In this document: one piece after another, positions 26,571-35,944 of the stretch
Layout of the letters: every line of letters starts with the position of its first letter
Position numbering within the stretch: position 1 is the stretch's first letter
Assembly (NCBI RefSeq): GCF_000801955.1
Contig: NZ_JSZO01000001.1
Location: 868,001 to 932,000 of the forward strand
DNA: 64,000 nucleotides
Direction: 5' to 3'
DNA from: Ralstonia sp. A12
Lineage (GTDB): Bacteria > Pseudomonadota > Gammaproteobacteria > Burkholderiales > Burkholderiaceae
Made by a program: the position numbers and the translations under genes
Notes under the pieces: generated by a model
The model's input: the letters and a program-made list of their open reading frames with translations, nothing else
Told to the model about the DNA's origin: nothing
Database searches by the model: none

Positions 26571-26594
26571 AATGCATCTCCGGGGAGTATCACC

Positions 26595-27884
26595 ATGCGC
26601 GTGCTCGTTCTTGGCAGCGGTGTGATCGGCGTTACCAGCGCCTACTACCTGGCCCGCGCGGGCCATGAAGTCACCGTCGTCGACCGCGAAGCCGGTCCGG
26701 CGTTGGAGACGAGTTTTGCCAACGCAGGTCAGATCTCGCCGGGCTACGCATCGCCGTGGGCTGCGCCAGGCGTGCCGCTCAAGGCCATCAAGTGGATGTT
26801 CCAGCAGCACGCGCCGCTCAGCATCCGCCCCGACGGCACGCTCTTCCAGCTCAAGTGGATGTGGCAGATGCTGCGCAACTGCGACGCCGCGAGCTACGCG
26901 CAAAACAAGGAACGGATGGTCCGCCTGGCTGAGTACAGCCGCGACTGCATCCGCGACCTGCGCGCCGACACCGGCATTGCCTACGAAGGCCGCCAGCAAG
27001 GCACGCTGCAAATCTTCCGCACCCAGCAACAGCTCGACGGCGCCGCGAACGACATCGCCGTGCTCGAGCGCGCCGGCGTGCCCTACGAACTGCTTTCGCG
27101 CGAAGACCTCGTGCGCAGTGAACCAGGCCTGGCCTCGACCCGCCACAAGCTGGCCGGTGGCCTGCGCCTACCCAATGATGAAACGGGCGATTGCCAGCTC
27201 TTCACCACGCGCCTCGCCGCGATGGCTGAGAAGCTGGGCGTGCGCTTCCGTTTCAACAGCACCATCAACAGCCTGATCTTCAAGAATGACGCCGTGCGCG
27301 GCGCGCTGGTCGATGGGCAGCCGATCGACGCCGACCTCGTGGTCGTGGCGCTGGGCAGCTACAGCACGCCGTTCCTGAAGAACCTGGTGAACGTGCCGGT
27401 GTATCCACTCAAGGGCTTCTCGATCACCGTGCCGATGACGGACGCGGCCAAGAGCCCCGTCTCCACCATCCTGGACGAGACCTACAAGGTGGCTGTGACG
27501 CGCTTTGACGACCGCATCCGCGTGGGCGGCATGGCGCAGATCGTCGGCTACGACAAGCGCCTGGACCCGGGCAAGCGCAACACGCTGGAGTTCGTCGTCA
27601 ACGATCTGTTCCCGGGTGCCGGTGATGTGTCGCGCGCCTCGTTCTGGACTGGCCTGCGCCCGATGACGCCTGACGGCACGCCGATCGTCGGTCAGACGCC
27701 GGTGCGTGGCCTGTGGCTTAACACCGGCCACGGCACGCTGGGCTGGACCATGGCGTGCGGCTCGGGCAAGCTGCTGTCGGATCTGGTGTCGGGCCGCTCG
27801 CCTGCCATCCGTGCGGATGACCTGTCGGTGTATCGCTACATGGGCGGCGCCCCGACGCCGGCGACCAAGCCTGCGTTGGCCTGA
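26595..27884 (+). CDS. dadA: D-amino acid dehydrogenase small subunit
   Basis: 429 residues. DadA is an FAD membrane-associated enzyme that oxidises D-alanine and other D-amino acids to 2-oxo acids, feeding electrons to the respiratory chain. Seen: the dinucleotide fold [19 protein letters not shown], then [28 protein letters not shown], and a C-terminal [14 protein letters not shown] with [16 protein letters not shown] (FAD O-linked end). GGGGAG lies 8 nt before ATG 26595. It is divergent from the Lrp-type gene. No alanine racemase (dadX) follows; a terminator does. Confidence 0.95.
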   Translation: MRVLVLGSGVIGVTSAYYLARAGHEVTVVDREAGPALETSFANAGQISPGYASPWAAPGVPLKAIKWMFQQHAPLSIRPDGTLFQLKWMWQMLRNCDAASYAQNKERMVRLAEYSRDCIRDLRADTGIAYEGRQQGTLQIFRTQQQLDGAANDIAVLERAGVPYELLSREDLVRSEPGLASTRHKLAGGLRLPNDETGDCQLFTTRLAAMAEKLGVRFRFNSTINSLIFKNDAVRGALVDGQPIDADLVVVALGSYSTPFLKNLVNVPVYPLKGFSITVPMTDAAKSPVSTILDETYKVAVTRFDDRIRVGGMAQIVGYDKRLDPGKRNTLEFVVNDLFPGAGDVSRASFWTGLRPMTPDGTPIVGQTPVRGLWLNTGHGTLGWTMACGSGKLLSDLVSGRSPAIRADDLSVYRYMGGAPTPATKPALA

Positions 27885-27910
27885 TCGCCAACAGCTCCGC
27901 ATCAACGAAG

Positions 27911-27939
27911 AAGGGAGGCCGAAGCCTCCCTTTCTTTTT
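27911..27939. terminator. Bidirectional terminator between dadA and the araC-type gene
   Basis: AAGGGAGGC-CGAA-GCCTCCCTTT followed by CTTTTT on the plus strand. The first 20 bp are identical to a hairpin at 30424-30443. Confidence 0.85.
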
Positions 27940-27945
27940 GCCTGC

Positions 27946-28869
27946 TCAAACCCAGAGCCGGTACGCCCAGAACGATTCGTCTTCGACAAAGCGTTCAACA
28001 AACTCGCTCGGTGAAAAACCCGTGATGCGCTTGGCCGTGCGGCTGAAATGTGCCTGGTCGGCAAACCCCTCATCCTGGGCCAGCGCGGCCCAATCGAACG
28101 GCAAGCCGGCTGCGTGCCGATCCATCGCGGCAAAGTAGACGCCTTCGGTCTTCACCAGCGCTTGCCACTCGCGCAAAGACCGTCCGCTGAAGGTCTTGAT
28201 GCGTCGCTCCACTTGCCGCGGACTCTGTGTGCGCCGCCACTCATGCGCCTGCCATGCCAGACGCTCCACCCAATGACGGCCGGCCCGGCGCATTGACGAC
28301 ATCACCGTACCCGGCCCCTGAAGCGCTTGCCAGCGCGCAGCCAGATGCTGCTCCAGTACGGCCAGCACGGCCGCATCGTCATGGGTGTCGAGCAACGCAT
28401 CCAACAACGGCTGCCAGGCGGCACCCAGCACGGCATAGGCGTCGACAAAGCGGTCGGCTGCCACAGCCATGTCGACACCGAACAAGGTCTGCGCGACATC
28501 CGCCGTCAAGCAGATCATGCCACCCCGCCCGGTGGTCGGCGCCCAGCTCACCGTAGGCTGGGATTGGCTGCCCGACAGCACGACCGCCGCATCAAACGGC
28601 CGCCATTGCGGGCTGCCATCGGTGCGCTCGACAAGCCCCGCATTGATGCCCTGAAACCACGACAGCGACACCATGGGCGACGCTGGGAAATGGGACAGGC
28701 GCTGCGCATCGGTCAACACAAAGCCGCGCGTGTCGCGGCAAAGAATGGCCACGATTGCGCCCTGCAAAGCCGGCGGCGCAAGATACAGGCGCGTAGCCGG
28801 TACGCGGCCATCGTGCATGACACGCGGCGCGCGTGCGAGGGGGTCTGGGCACTCAAATTGGGAGGACAT
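27946..28869 (-). CDS. AraC-family transcriptional regulator
   Basis: 307 residues from ATG 28869. The C-terminal third holds the two HTH motifs of AraC proteins: RRIKTFSGRSLREWQALVK and a second segment ALAQDEGFADQAHFSRTAKRITGFSPSEF (first motif shortened relative to XylS). The N-terminal 190 residues are a ligand domain without an identified ligand. A TCGACA-N17-TATACT promoter sits so close that the message would start about 2 nt before ATG, explaining the missing SD. It is divergent from the cytochrome P450 gene and may regulate it. Confidence 0.85.
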   Translation of the reverse strand: MSSQFECPDPLARAPRVMHDGRVPATRLYLAPPALQGAIVAILCRDTRGFVLTDAQRLSHFPASPMVSLSWFQGINAGLVERTDGSPQWRPFDAAVVLSGSQSQPTVSWAPTTGRGGMICLTADVAQTLFGVDMAVAADRFVDAYAVLGAAWQPLLDALLDTHDDAAVLAVLEQHLAARWQALQGPGTVMSSMRRAGRHWVERLAWQAHEWRRTQSPRQVERRIKTFSGRSLREWQALVKTEGVYFAAMDRHAAGLPFDWAALAQDEGFADQAHFSRTAKRITGFSPSEFVERFVEDESFWAYRLWV

Positions 28870-28877
28870 GGCGGCGC

Positions 28878-28906
28878 AGTATAGGCAGGCGCCACAAACG
28901 TGTCGA
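28878..28906 (-). promoter_or_regulatory. Predicted sigma70 promoter of the araC-type gene (leaderless message)
   Basis: Minus strand: TCGACA (28901-28906), 17-nt spacer, TATACT (28878-28883). The -10 ends 8 nt before ATG 28869, so the first transcribed base is expected at or within a few bases of the start codon. Confidence 0.6.
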
Positions 28907-28983
28907 TGTCGTTTGCGTTCAAGACAGGTCACGCCGCCAAGCGAACAATGCCAGGCATGCCCAGATGCACCTAGAGACCCCAA

Positions 28984-30402
28984 ATGAATCCGACCACTTC
29001 CGGCCAATGCCCCTTCCACACGAAGGACGCATCGTCCGCACCTGCCGGCCATCCGCCCGGTGTATGGCCGCCGGGCCCCTCCACCGCGCTGACTGGCTGG
29101 AGCCTGCTCGCCCGCATGTCGCGTGACTTGCTGGGTACGTTAGCGACGTGGCAACGCGAGTTCGGCGATGTCGTGCATCTGCGCTTCTGGCCCGAACACG
29201 AAATCGTCGTTACCGACCCAACACTCGCGCGCGAACTGCTGGTGACGCATCACGATGCGCTGGTCCGCTGGGAACGCGGCATGCACGTGTTCGCCCAGTT
29301 ACACGGCCACAGCGTGCTCATTGCCGAAGGCGAAGCCTGGCGCGGCAAACGACACACCTTGCAACCGAGTTTCTCCCCCAAGGCCGTCCAGGCTTTCGTG
29401 CCCACCATCGCCGCTGCCACGGAGAAAGCGCTCGCACAGTGGCCAGAACACGATGCGCGCTGGCCGATGGAAAGCGCGATCACCTCGCTGACCATGGACG
29501 TCATCACGCGGATGATGTTCTCGAGCGAAATCGGCGAGGAGGCGCGCACCGCGGAACAGGCCATCCGCGTTGTCGGTGCCGCTGCCAACGCGGAGTTCTA
29601 CTGGCCCGCAAGCTGGCCGGACTGGGCACCCTGGAAGCGCAAGAAACGGCGTGCCCTGGCGGAACTGCATGGCCTGATCGATCACCACCTGCAAGCACGG
29701 TTGGCCCAGCCAGAAAACGCCTGGCCCGACGATTTACTGACCCGCTTGCTGCAACTGCACCGGGATGACCTCGCCGCATGGCCGCAGCACGCCGTGCGCG
29801 ACGAATGCATGACCGCGTTCCTGGCGGGGCACGAAACCACAGCCGCCACGCTGATCTGGTGGGCCTGGTGCATGGCATCCAACCCGGCTGCACAGGCCAT
29901 TGCACGCGAAGAAGTCCGACAAACGCTGCAGGGCCGCGCACCAAGCCCCGACACACTGGCTTCGCTGCCCTACCTCACGCAGACGATCAAGGAGACGCTG
30001 CGCCTCTACCCGGCTGCACCAGTACTCGTCAGCCGGCGAAGCACCCGGCCCATCACCTTGGGTGTGTGGCAATTGCCTGCGCGCACCATGTTCCTGATTC
30101 CGGTGCAAGTGATGCACCACGACCCGCGCTGGTTCCCCGAGCCGCTGGCGTTCCGCCCGGAACGCTTTGCGCTCGATGCCCTAGAGCTGCCACGCGCACG
30201 CGGTGCCTACCTACCCTTTGGCACCGGCCCGCGCGTCTGCCTTGGGCAACATCTGGCCATGTCCGAGATGACGGTGATTGCCGCAATGCTGCTGCAGCGT
30301 TTCACGTTGTCGGTGCCGGATAACATGCATGCCCCGCGCCCGGTGATGAACGTCACGTTGCGGCCGGACCAACCGCTGCACCTGGCAATCACGCCCATCT
30401 GA
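28984..30402 (+). CDS. Cytochrome P450
   Basis: 472 residues, soluble (no N-terminal anchor seen). AGHETTA (I helix, oxygen activation) lies near residue 280, ETLR (K-helix ExxR) near 337, FRPERF precedes the haem region, and FGTGPRVCLGQ holds the haem thiolate Cys419. The N-terminus resembles class I/II bacterial P450s of the CYP4/CYP102-like type (WPPGPSTALTGWSLLARM). No ferredoxin or reductase gene lies beside it, so electron partners must be elsewhere. Substrate unknown; the divergent AraC regulator may sense it. ATG 28984 lacks a strong SD. Confidence 0.92.
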   Translation: MNPTTSGQCPFHTKDASSAPAGHPPGVWPPGPSTALTGWSLLARMSRDLLGTLATWQREFGDVVHLRFWPEHEIVVTDPTLARELLVTHHDALVRWERGMHVFAQLHGHSVLIAEGEAWRGKRHTLQPSFSPKAVQAFVPTIAAATEKALAQWPEHDARWPMESAITSLTMDVITRMMFSSEIGEEARTAEQAIRVVGAAANAEFYWPASWPDWAPWKRKKRRALAELHGLIDHHLQARLAQPENAWPDDLLTRLLQLHRDDLAAWPQHAVRDECMTAFLAGHETTAATLIWWAWCMASNPAAQAIAREEVRQTLQGRAPSPDTLASLPYLTQTIKETLRLYPAAPVLVSRRSTRPITLGVWQLPARTMFLIPVQVMHHDPRWFPEPLAFRPERFALDALELPRARGAYLPFGTGPRVCLGQHLAMSEMTVIAAMLLQRFTLSVPDNMHAPRPVMNVTLRPDQPLHLAITPI

Positions 30403-30420
30403 CGTCAGCAACGCACCAAC

Positions 30421-30450
30421 AAAAAGGGAGGCCGAAGCCTCCCCCTTTTC
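30421..30450. terminator. Bidirectional terminator between the P450 and acyl-CoA dehydrogenase genes
   Basis: AAGGGAGGC-CGAA-GCCTCCC followed by CCTTTTC; preceded by AAAAA for the minus-strand direction. It shares 20 identical bp with the terminator at 27911. Confidence 0.8.
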
Positions 30451-30467
30451 ATGTCCGTCGATACGGC

Positions 30468-32252
30468 TTAGAACTGCACTTCCGGCACCGCGCCGATCGT
30501 TTCACCACCCGTCAGCACGCTCTGCGCAATGCCCGGCGCCTGCGTGAGCAGCACGTCGGCAAACACGCGTGCCGTGGCGATCTTCGCGCCGTAGAAGTTC
30601 GGGTCTTCGCTCTCGCGATCAATGGCCACCAGCAGCGCACGCGCCATCTGCCAACCCGACAGCACGATGCCGCACAGGCGCAGATACGGCACGCTGCCCG
30701 CAAACACAGCGTTCGGCTGCGCCTTGGTTTGTGCAACCACGAAGCGCACCACCGATTCCATCGCCTCGCGGCCCGCTGCCAGGCGCACACGCATCGCCTC
30801 ACAGTGCGCACCGCCCTTGGCGGCCAGCGCGGCTTCCACCTTGGCGATCTCCGCGCAGATGCCCAGTGCCACGGCGCCGCCATCACGCACCGTCTTGCGG
30901 CCGATCAGGTCGTTGGCCTGGATGGCCGTGGTGCCTTCGTAGATCGGCAGGATGCGCGCGTCGCGGTAGTACTGCGCGGCGCCCGTCTCTTCGATGAAGC
31001 CCATGCCGCCGTGCACCTGCACGCCCAGGCTCGTCACGTCGATCGACATTTCGGTGCTCCAGCCCTTCACGACCGGCACCAGGAACTCGTACAGCGCTTC
31101 GTTCTGCTTGCGCGCAGCGTCATCGGCGGCGTGGTGACCAGCATCGCACGCAGCGGCGGCCACATAAGCCAGCGCGCGAGCGCCTTCAGTCATGGCGCGC
31201 ATCGTCAGCAGCATGCGCTTGACGTCCGGGTGATGAATGATCGCAACGGCCTTGCCTGCGGAACCATCTACCGGGCGGCTCTGCACGCGCTCGCGCGCGT
31301 AGGCGACAGCCTTCTGATACGCGCGCTCCGACACGCCAATGCCCTGCATGCCCACCGCATAGCGCGCGGCGTTCATCATGATGAACATGTATTCCAGGCC
31401 GCGGTTTTCTTCGCCGACCAGCGTGCCGATGGCACCGCCGTTATCGCCGAACTGCAGCACCGCTGTCGGGCTCGCCTTGATGCCGAGCTTGTGCTCGATC
31501 GACACGCAATGCGCATCGTTGCGCGCGCCCAGCGAGCCGTCTGCATTGACCATGAACTTCGGCACCACGAACAGCGAGATCCCCTTCACGCCTTCCGGTG
31601 CCCCCGGCGTACGCGCCAGCACGAGGTGGACGATGTTCTCGGCCATGTCGTGCTCGCCCCAGGTGATGAAGATCTTCGTGCCGAAGATCTTGAACGTGCC
31701 GTCGCCCACCGGCTCGGCGCGCGTGCGCACGAGTGCCAGGTCGGAGCCGGCCTGCGGCTCGGTCAGGTTCATCGTGCCGGTCCACTCGCCCGAGATGAGC
31801 TTGGGCACGAACAGCTGCTTCTGCTCTTCGGTGCCGGCCGTGAGCAGGGCCTCGATAGCGCCGTCAGTCAGCAGCGGGCACAGCGCGAACGACAGGTTGG
31901 CCGCGTTCAGCATCTCGATACACGCCGTGGCGATCAGCTTGGGCAAACCCTGGCCGCCGTATTCGAGCGGGTGCTGCACGCCTTGCCAGCCGCCCTGGCC
32001 GAACTGCGCAAAGGCCTCCTTGAAGCCGGCAGTGGCCGTGACGACGCCGTCCTTCCAGCTGCTCGGGTTGCGGTCGCCTTCCACATTGAGGGGAGCCACA
32101 ACTTCACCGGTAAAGCGCGCGCTTTCTTCCAGCACGGCCTGTGCGGTGTCGGCGGTGGCATCTTCAAAGCCGGGCAGCTTGGCGACGTTGTCCAGGCCGG
32201 CAAGTTCGTTCATCACGAACAGCATGTCCTTGACTGGGGCTTGATAGGTCAT
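30468..32252 (-). CDS. Acyl-CoA dehydrogenase (long, C-terminal-domain type)
   Basis: 594 residues, the length of the FadE/DmdC-like group that carries an extra C-terminal helical domain. Seen: LIATACIEMLNAANLSFALCPLL (N-domain), NLTEPQAGSDLALVRT (FAD/substrate loop), IFGTKIFITWGEHDMAENIVHLVLA (middle beta-domain), VQVHGGMGFIEETGAAQYYRDARI with YEGTTAIQANDLIGRK at the end of the C-domain. It oxidises a medium or long acyl-CoA, or a relative, and passes electrons to ETF, whose genes lie just upstream on the same strand behind a terminator. GGAG precedes ATG 32252; an ATG four codons upstream is less likely. Confidence 0.92.
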   Translation of the reverse strand: MTYQAPVKDMLFVMNELAGLDNVAKLPGFEDATADTAQAVLEESARFTGEVVAPLNVEGDRNPSSWKDGVVTATAGFKEAFAQFGQGGWQGVQHPLEYGGQGLPKLIATACIEMLNAANLSFALCPLLTDGAIEALLTAGTEEQKQLFVPKLISGEWTGTMNLTEPQAGSDLALVRTRAEPVGDGTFKIFGTKIFITWGEHDMAENIVHLVLARTPGAPEGVKGISLFVVPKFMVNADGSLGARNDAHCVSIEHKLGIKASPTAVLQFGDNGGAIGTLVGEENRGLEYMFIMMNAARYAVGMQGIGVSERAYQKAVAYARERVQSRPVDGSAGKAVAIIHHPDVKRMLLTMRAMTEGARALAYVAAAACDAGHHAADDAARKQNEALYEFLVPVVKGWSTEMSIDVTSLGVQVHGGMGFIEETGAAQYYRDARILPIYEGTTAIQANDLIGRKTVRDGGAVALGICAEIAKVEAALAAKGGAHCEAMRVRLAAGREAMESVVRFVVAQTKAQPNAVFAGSVPYLRLCGIVLSGWQMARALLVAIDRESEDPNFYGAKIATARVFADVLLTQAPGIAQSVLTGGETIGAVPEVQF

Positions 32253-32337
32253 GTCTCTCTCCAATGCTTCGTTAAGTGCGATCAGGACAGTTCGTCACCG
32301 GGGTGCATGACACGCTCTCCTGATGGCGCTCGCGTAT

Positions 32338-32373
32338 AAAAAAGCCGTTTCCAAACAGGTCGGAAACGGCTTT
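32338..32373 (-). terminator. Terminator after etfBA
   Basis: AAAGCCGTTTCC / GGAAACGGCTTT stem with a 9-nt loop, followed on the minus strand by TTTTTTAT. It separates etfA from the acyl-CoA dehydrogenase gene. Confidence 0.85.
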
Positions 32374-32420
32374 GCGTGGGGCGTTGCATGCGTCTCGAAT
32401 GAAACGCATGCGCGGTTCGA

Positions 32421-33356
32421 TCAGCCCAGTGCGCTCACCAACTCCGGCACCACCGTGTTCAGGTCGCCCACAAGGCCGTAGTCGGCCACCTGGAAGATCG
32501 GCGCCTCCGGATCCTTGTTGATCGCAACGATCACCTTGGAATCCTTCATGCCAGCCAGATGCTGGATCGCGCCCGAGATACCGACGGCGATGTACAACTG
32601 CGGCGCGACGATCTTGCCGGTCTGGCCAACCTGGTAGTCGTTCGGCACGAAGCCGGCGTCCACGGCCGCACGCGAGGCACCCAGTGCAGCGCCCAGCTTG
32701 TCGGCCAGCGGCGTCAACACCTTGGTGTAGTTCTCGCCCGAGCCCACGCCACGGCCACCCGACACGATGATCTTGGCGGCGGTCAGTTCCGGGCGGTCGC
32801 TCTTCGTCACTTCGCGCGAGACGAACTGCGAGATGCCGGCGTCAGCCACGGCGGTCAGGTTTTCGGTAGCAGCCGAGCCGCCGGTGGTGGCAGCGGCGTC
32901 GAACGCCGTACCACGCACAGTGATCACCTTGACCTTGTCGGCCGATTGCACGGTGGCGATCGCGTTGCCGGCGTAGATCGGGCGCTCGAAGGTGTCCGGG
33001 CCGTCGACCTTGGTGATGTCGGACAGTTGGGCCACGTCCAGCTTGGCGGCCACGCGCGGCAGGATGTTCTTGCCGTAGGCGGTGGCGGGCGCCAGGATGT
33101 GGCTGTAGTTACCGGCAATGGCCAGGGCCTGCTCGGCGACGTTCTCGGCCAGGCCATCGGCAAACTGGGGCGCGTCGGCCACCAGCACCTTGGCAACGCC
33201 GGCGATCTGCGCAGCGGCTTGTGCAGCGGCGCCGCAGCCAGCGCCGGCCACCAGCACGTGGACGTCGCCGCCGCATTGGGCGGCTGCCGTCACGGCGTTC
33301 AGCGTCGCGGCCTTGATGGATTGGTTGTCGTGTTCAGCAATTACGAGTGCGGTCAT
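32421..33356 (-). CDS. etfA: Electron transfer flavoprotein alpha subunit
   Basis: 311 residues. EtfA carries the FAD that shuttles electrons from acyl-CoA dehydrogenases to ETF:quinone oxidoreductase. The C-terminal FAD domain shows [45 protein letters not shown] and [23 protein letters not shown], the family signature. The N-terminal half ([16 protein letters not shown]) is the adenine-nucleotide-hydrolase-like fold. It lies 53 nt after etfB on the same strand. Confidence 0.97.
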   Translation of the reverse strand: MTALVIAEHDNQSIKAATLNAVTAAAQCGGDVHVLVAGAGCGAAAQAAAQIAGVAKVLVADAPQFADGLAENVAEQALAIAGNYSHILAPATAYGKNILPRVAAKLDVAQLSDITKVDGPDTFERPIYAGNAIATVQSADKVKVITVRGTAFDAAATTGGSAATENLTAVADAGISQFVSREVTKSDRPELTAAKIIVSGGRGVGSGENYTKVLTPLADKLGAALGASRAAVDAGFVPNDYQVGQTGKIVAPQLYIAVGISGAIQHLAGMKDSKVIVAINKDPEAPIFQVADYGLVGDLNTVVPELVSALG

Positions 33357-33409
33357 CTTGATCTGCCTATTCGGTGTGCTTGAAGTTGCGTGCAGTAACG
33401 GATGACCGC

Positions 33410-34159
33410 TTACAGCACCTTGGCTTCGGTCTTGAGCTTGGCGACCAGCGTGGCCACATCGGGCACCATCACGCCGGCGCTGCGCTTGGCGGGCTCAACC
33501 ACCTTCAGCGTCTTCAGGCGCGGTGCAACGTCCACACCCAGGTCTTCCGGCTTGACCGTGTCGAGCTGCTTCTTCTTCGCCTTCATGATGTTCGGCAGCG
33601 TCACGTAGCGCGGCTCGTTCAGGCGCAGGTCGGTGGTGACCACGGCCGGCAGCTTGACCGACAGGGTTTCCAGACCGCCGTCCACTTCACGGGTAACCGA
33701 AGCCTTGCCGTCGGCAACCTGCACCTTCGAGGCGAACGTGGCTTGCGGCAGGCCGGCGAGCGCAGCCAGCATCTGGCCAGTCTGGTTAGCGTCGTCGTCG
33801 ATTGCCTGCTTGCCCAGGATGATCAGTTGCGGCTGTTCCTTGTCGACCAGCGCCTTGAGCAGCTTGGCCACAGCCAGCGGCTGCAGCTCTTCGTTGGTTT
33901 CGACCAGGATGCCGCGGTCGGCACCAATGGCCATGGCGGTGCGCAGGGTTTCCTGGCACTGCGTCACGCCGCACGATACGGCGATCACTTCGGTAGCAAC
34001 GCCCGCTTCTTTCAGACGGACCGCCTCTTCCACGGCGATTTCGTCGAACGGGTTCATGCTCATCTTGACGTTGGCAAGATCGACACCGCTACCGTCCGTC
34101 TTCACGCGAACCTTCACGTTGTAATCGATCACGCGCTTGACTGCGACCAGGACTTTCAT
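33410..34159 (-). CDS. etfB: Electron transfer flavoprotein beta subunit
   Basis: 249 residues. EtfB binds AMP and clamps EtfA. Seen: [19 protein letters not shown] at the start, [40 protein letters not shown] and [25 protein letters not shown] with [15 protein letters not shown] at the C-terminus. First gene of the etfBA pair with a recognisable promoter 50-80 nt upstream. Confidence 0.98.
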   Translation of the reverse strand: MKVLVAVKRVIDYNVKVRVKTDGSGVDLANVKMSMNPFDEIAVEEAVRLKEAGVATEVIAVSCGVTQCQETLRTAMAIGADRGILVETNEELQPLAVAKLLKALVDKEQPQLIILGKQAIDDDANQTGQMLAALAGLPQATFASKVQVADGKASVTREVDGGLETLSVKLPAVVTTDLRLNEPRYVTLPNIMKAKKKQLDTVKPEDLGVDVAPRLKTLKVVEPAKRSAGVMVPDVATLVAKLKTEAKVL

Positions 34160-34206
34160 GCGCTCACTCCACTCATTAATAAGACATTTGTTACAAGACG
34201 CCGGCC

Positions 34207-34236
34207 ATTATAAGGGTGGTCGGTCGCTCGCGTTAA
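34207..34236 (-). promoter_or_regulatory. Predicted promoter of etfBA
   Basis: Minus strand: TTAACG (34231-34236), 18-nt spacer, perfect TATAAT (34207-34212), about 48 nt before the etfB start. Confidence 0.6.
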
Positions 34237-34265
34237 ATTTCCGAACGGTCGTGCTATTTTAACCG

Positions 34266-34302
34266 TGAAAAATTGCCGGACACCAGTCAAACGTCCGGCA
34301 AT
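34266..34302 (-). terminator. Terminator of metNIQ
   Basis: ATTGCCGGAC / GTCCGGCAAT stem, minus strand, followed by TTTTTC, 38 nt beyond the metQ stop. Confidence 0.85.
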
Positions 34303-34339
34303 TCGTTGGGGAAAACCCTCTAACTGTGTGTAAACGTGC

Positions 34340-35140
34340 TTACCACGCCACGATCACAGCGTCTTTGTACTTCGTCTTGACGAAGGATTTCACTGCGTCC
34401 GAATGATACGCCTTCACGAGCTTGGCGACCCAGGGTTGATCCTTGTCGACGGCACGAATGGCGATCACGTTGGCATACGGGCCCTTGGCGGCTTCAATGG
34501 CGATGCCGTCTTTGGTCGGGTCCAGGCCAGCCTTCTCAGCGTAGTTGCCGTTGACGGCAGCGGCGTCCAGATCATCCAGCGAGCGCGGCAGTTGGGCGGC
34601 GTCCAGCTCGATGAACTTCAGCTTCTTCGGGTTCTCAGCCACGTCGCGCGGCGACGCCTTGAAACCAGCGTTCGGCTTGAGCTTGATCACACCTTGCGCC
34701 TGCAGCAGCAGGAGCGCACGGCCACCGTTGGTCGGATCGTTCGGCAGACCGAAGCGCGCGCCGTCCTTCAACTCCTTCAGCGACTTGATCTTCTTCGAGT
34801 AGATGCCCATCGGGAAGGTGATGGTCTGGCCGACGCTCACGAACTTGTAGCCACGCGTGGCAACCTGGTCGTCCAGGTACGGCTGGTGCTGGTAGCTGTT
34901 GGCATCCAGATCACCGGCGGCCAGGGCGGCGTTCGGCTGGATGTAATCGTTGAACTCGACGATCTGAAGCTTCAGGCCGTCCTTCTCGGCGACCTTCTTC
35001 ACTTCCTCCATGATCTCGGCGTGCGGGCCGGCGGTCACGCCGATCTTGATCGGCTTGCTCTGCGCCATTGCGCTACCCGCGACCAGTGCCAGCGCGGCAC
35101 CCAGGCTCGCGGACCATTGCAGCAGTTGACGACGATTCAT
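34340..35140 (-). CDS. metQ: Methionine-binding protein MetQ
   Basis: 266 residues of the NlpA/MetQ family. Signal peptide MNRRQLLQWSASLGAALALV..SAMAQ, with no lipobox cysteine; most enterobacterial MetQ are lipoproteins, so this one is probably a free periplasmic binder. Seen: KIGVTAGPHAEIMEEV, EFNDYIQPNAALAAGDLDAN, SKKIKSLKELKDGARFGLPNDPTNGGRALLLL and AAVNGNYAEKAGL, all family core. GAGGAA precedes ATG 35140. Third gene of metNIQ, 150 nt after metI. Confidence 0.94.
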   Translation of the reverse strand: MNRRQLLQWSASLGAALALVAGSAMAQSKPIKIGVTAGPHAEIMEEVKKVAEKDGLKLQIVEFNDYIQPNAALAAGDLDANSYQHQPYLDDQVATRGYKFVSVGQTITFPMGIYSKKIKSLKELKDGARFGLPNDPTNGGRALLLLQAQGVIKLKPNAGFKASPRDVAENPKKLKFIELDAAQLPRSLDDLDAAAVNGNYAEKAGLDPTKDGIAIEAAKGPYANVIAIRAVDKDQPWVAKLVKAYHSDAVKSFVKTKYKDAVIVAW

Positions 35141-35290
35141 TGCGTTTCCTCGTGATGTGTAAATAGATGAAGGAGGCGTCGTAGAACGTAGCGAGCGGCC
35201 CGAGGTTGGCGCGAGAAGCGCAACCGTACGCAAATACGGTGAGCATCGCAGTGCCAAGATCGGGACGCGCAGTAGTTCTGCGGCGTCTCC

Positions 35291-35944
35291 TTAACGATGG
35301 CTGAGACGGCGCACTAGCCAGTCGCCCGTCGATTGCACCGCCTGCACAAAGACGATCAGGATGACGACGACCGCCAGCATGATGTCCGATTCATAGCGCT
35401 GATACCCGTAGCGGATGCCCAGATCGCCCAGGCCGCCGCCGCCGATGGTACCGGCCATGGCCGAGTAACCGACCAGGCTGACGAAGGTGATCGTCAGGCC
35501 GGCGAGGATGCCGGGCATGGCTTCGGGCAGCAGTACCTTGTAGACGAGCTGGCCAGTGGTCGCGCCCATCGATTGGGCGGCTTCGATCAGGCCGCGGTCC
35601 ACTTCGCGCAGTGCGGTTTCCACCAGGCGTGCGACAAACGGAATCGCTGCAATCGTGAGCGGCACGATGGCCGCAGCGGTACCGATGGACGAACCGGCCA
35701 GCAGGCGCGTGAACGGAATCACCGCCACCAACAGGATGATGAACGGCACCGAGCGCACGGCGTTGACGACGAGGCCCGCAACGCGGTTGAACACCGGTGC
35801 AGACAGCACACCGCCCGTCGTCGTCAAATACAGCAGCACGCCCAGCGGCACGCCGAACAGCGCGCCAATGCCGCCGGACACGCCCACCATGGCGAGCGTT
35901 TCCCAGAACGCCGGCAGGAACAGATCGGTCATGTCAGACCACAT
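35291..35944 (-). CDS. metI: Methionine ABC transporter permease MetI
   Basis: 217 residues, as in E. coli MetI, with five hydrophobic segments. [24 protein letters not shown] is the EAA loop that contacts the ATPase. [23 protein letters not shown]-like sequence ends the permease core. ATG 35944 is preceded by GAGGAGA at 6 nt and overlaps the end of metN by 11 nt. Confidence 0.96.
   Translation of the reverse strand: MWSDMTDLFLPAFWETLAMVGVSGGIGALFGVPLGVLLYLTTTGGVLSAPVFNRVAGLVVNAVRSVPFIILLVAVIPFTRLLAGSSIGTAAAIVPLTIAAIPFVARLVETALREVDRGLIEAAQSMGATTGQLVYKVLLPEAMPGILAGLTITFVSLVGYSAMAGTIGGGGLGDLGIRYGYQRYESDIMLAVVVILIVFVQAVQSTGDWLVRRLSHR

Noticed and set aside
30729-32339. 536-residue plus-strand frame over the acyl-CoA dehydrogenase gene
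   Set aside because: Complement shadow; the minus-strand gene has all family motifs.
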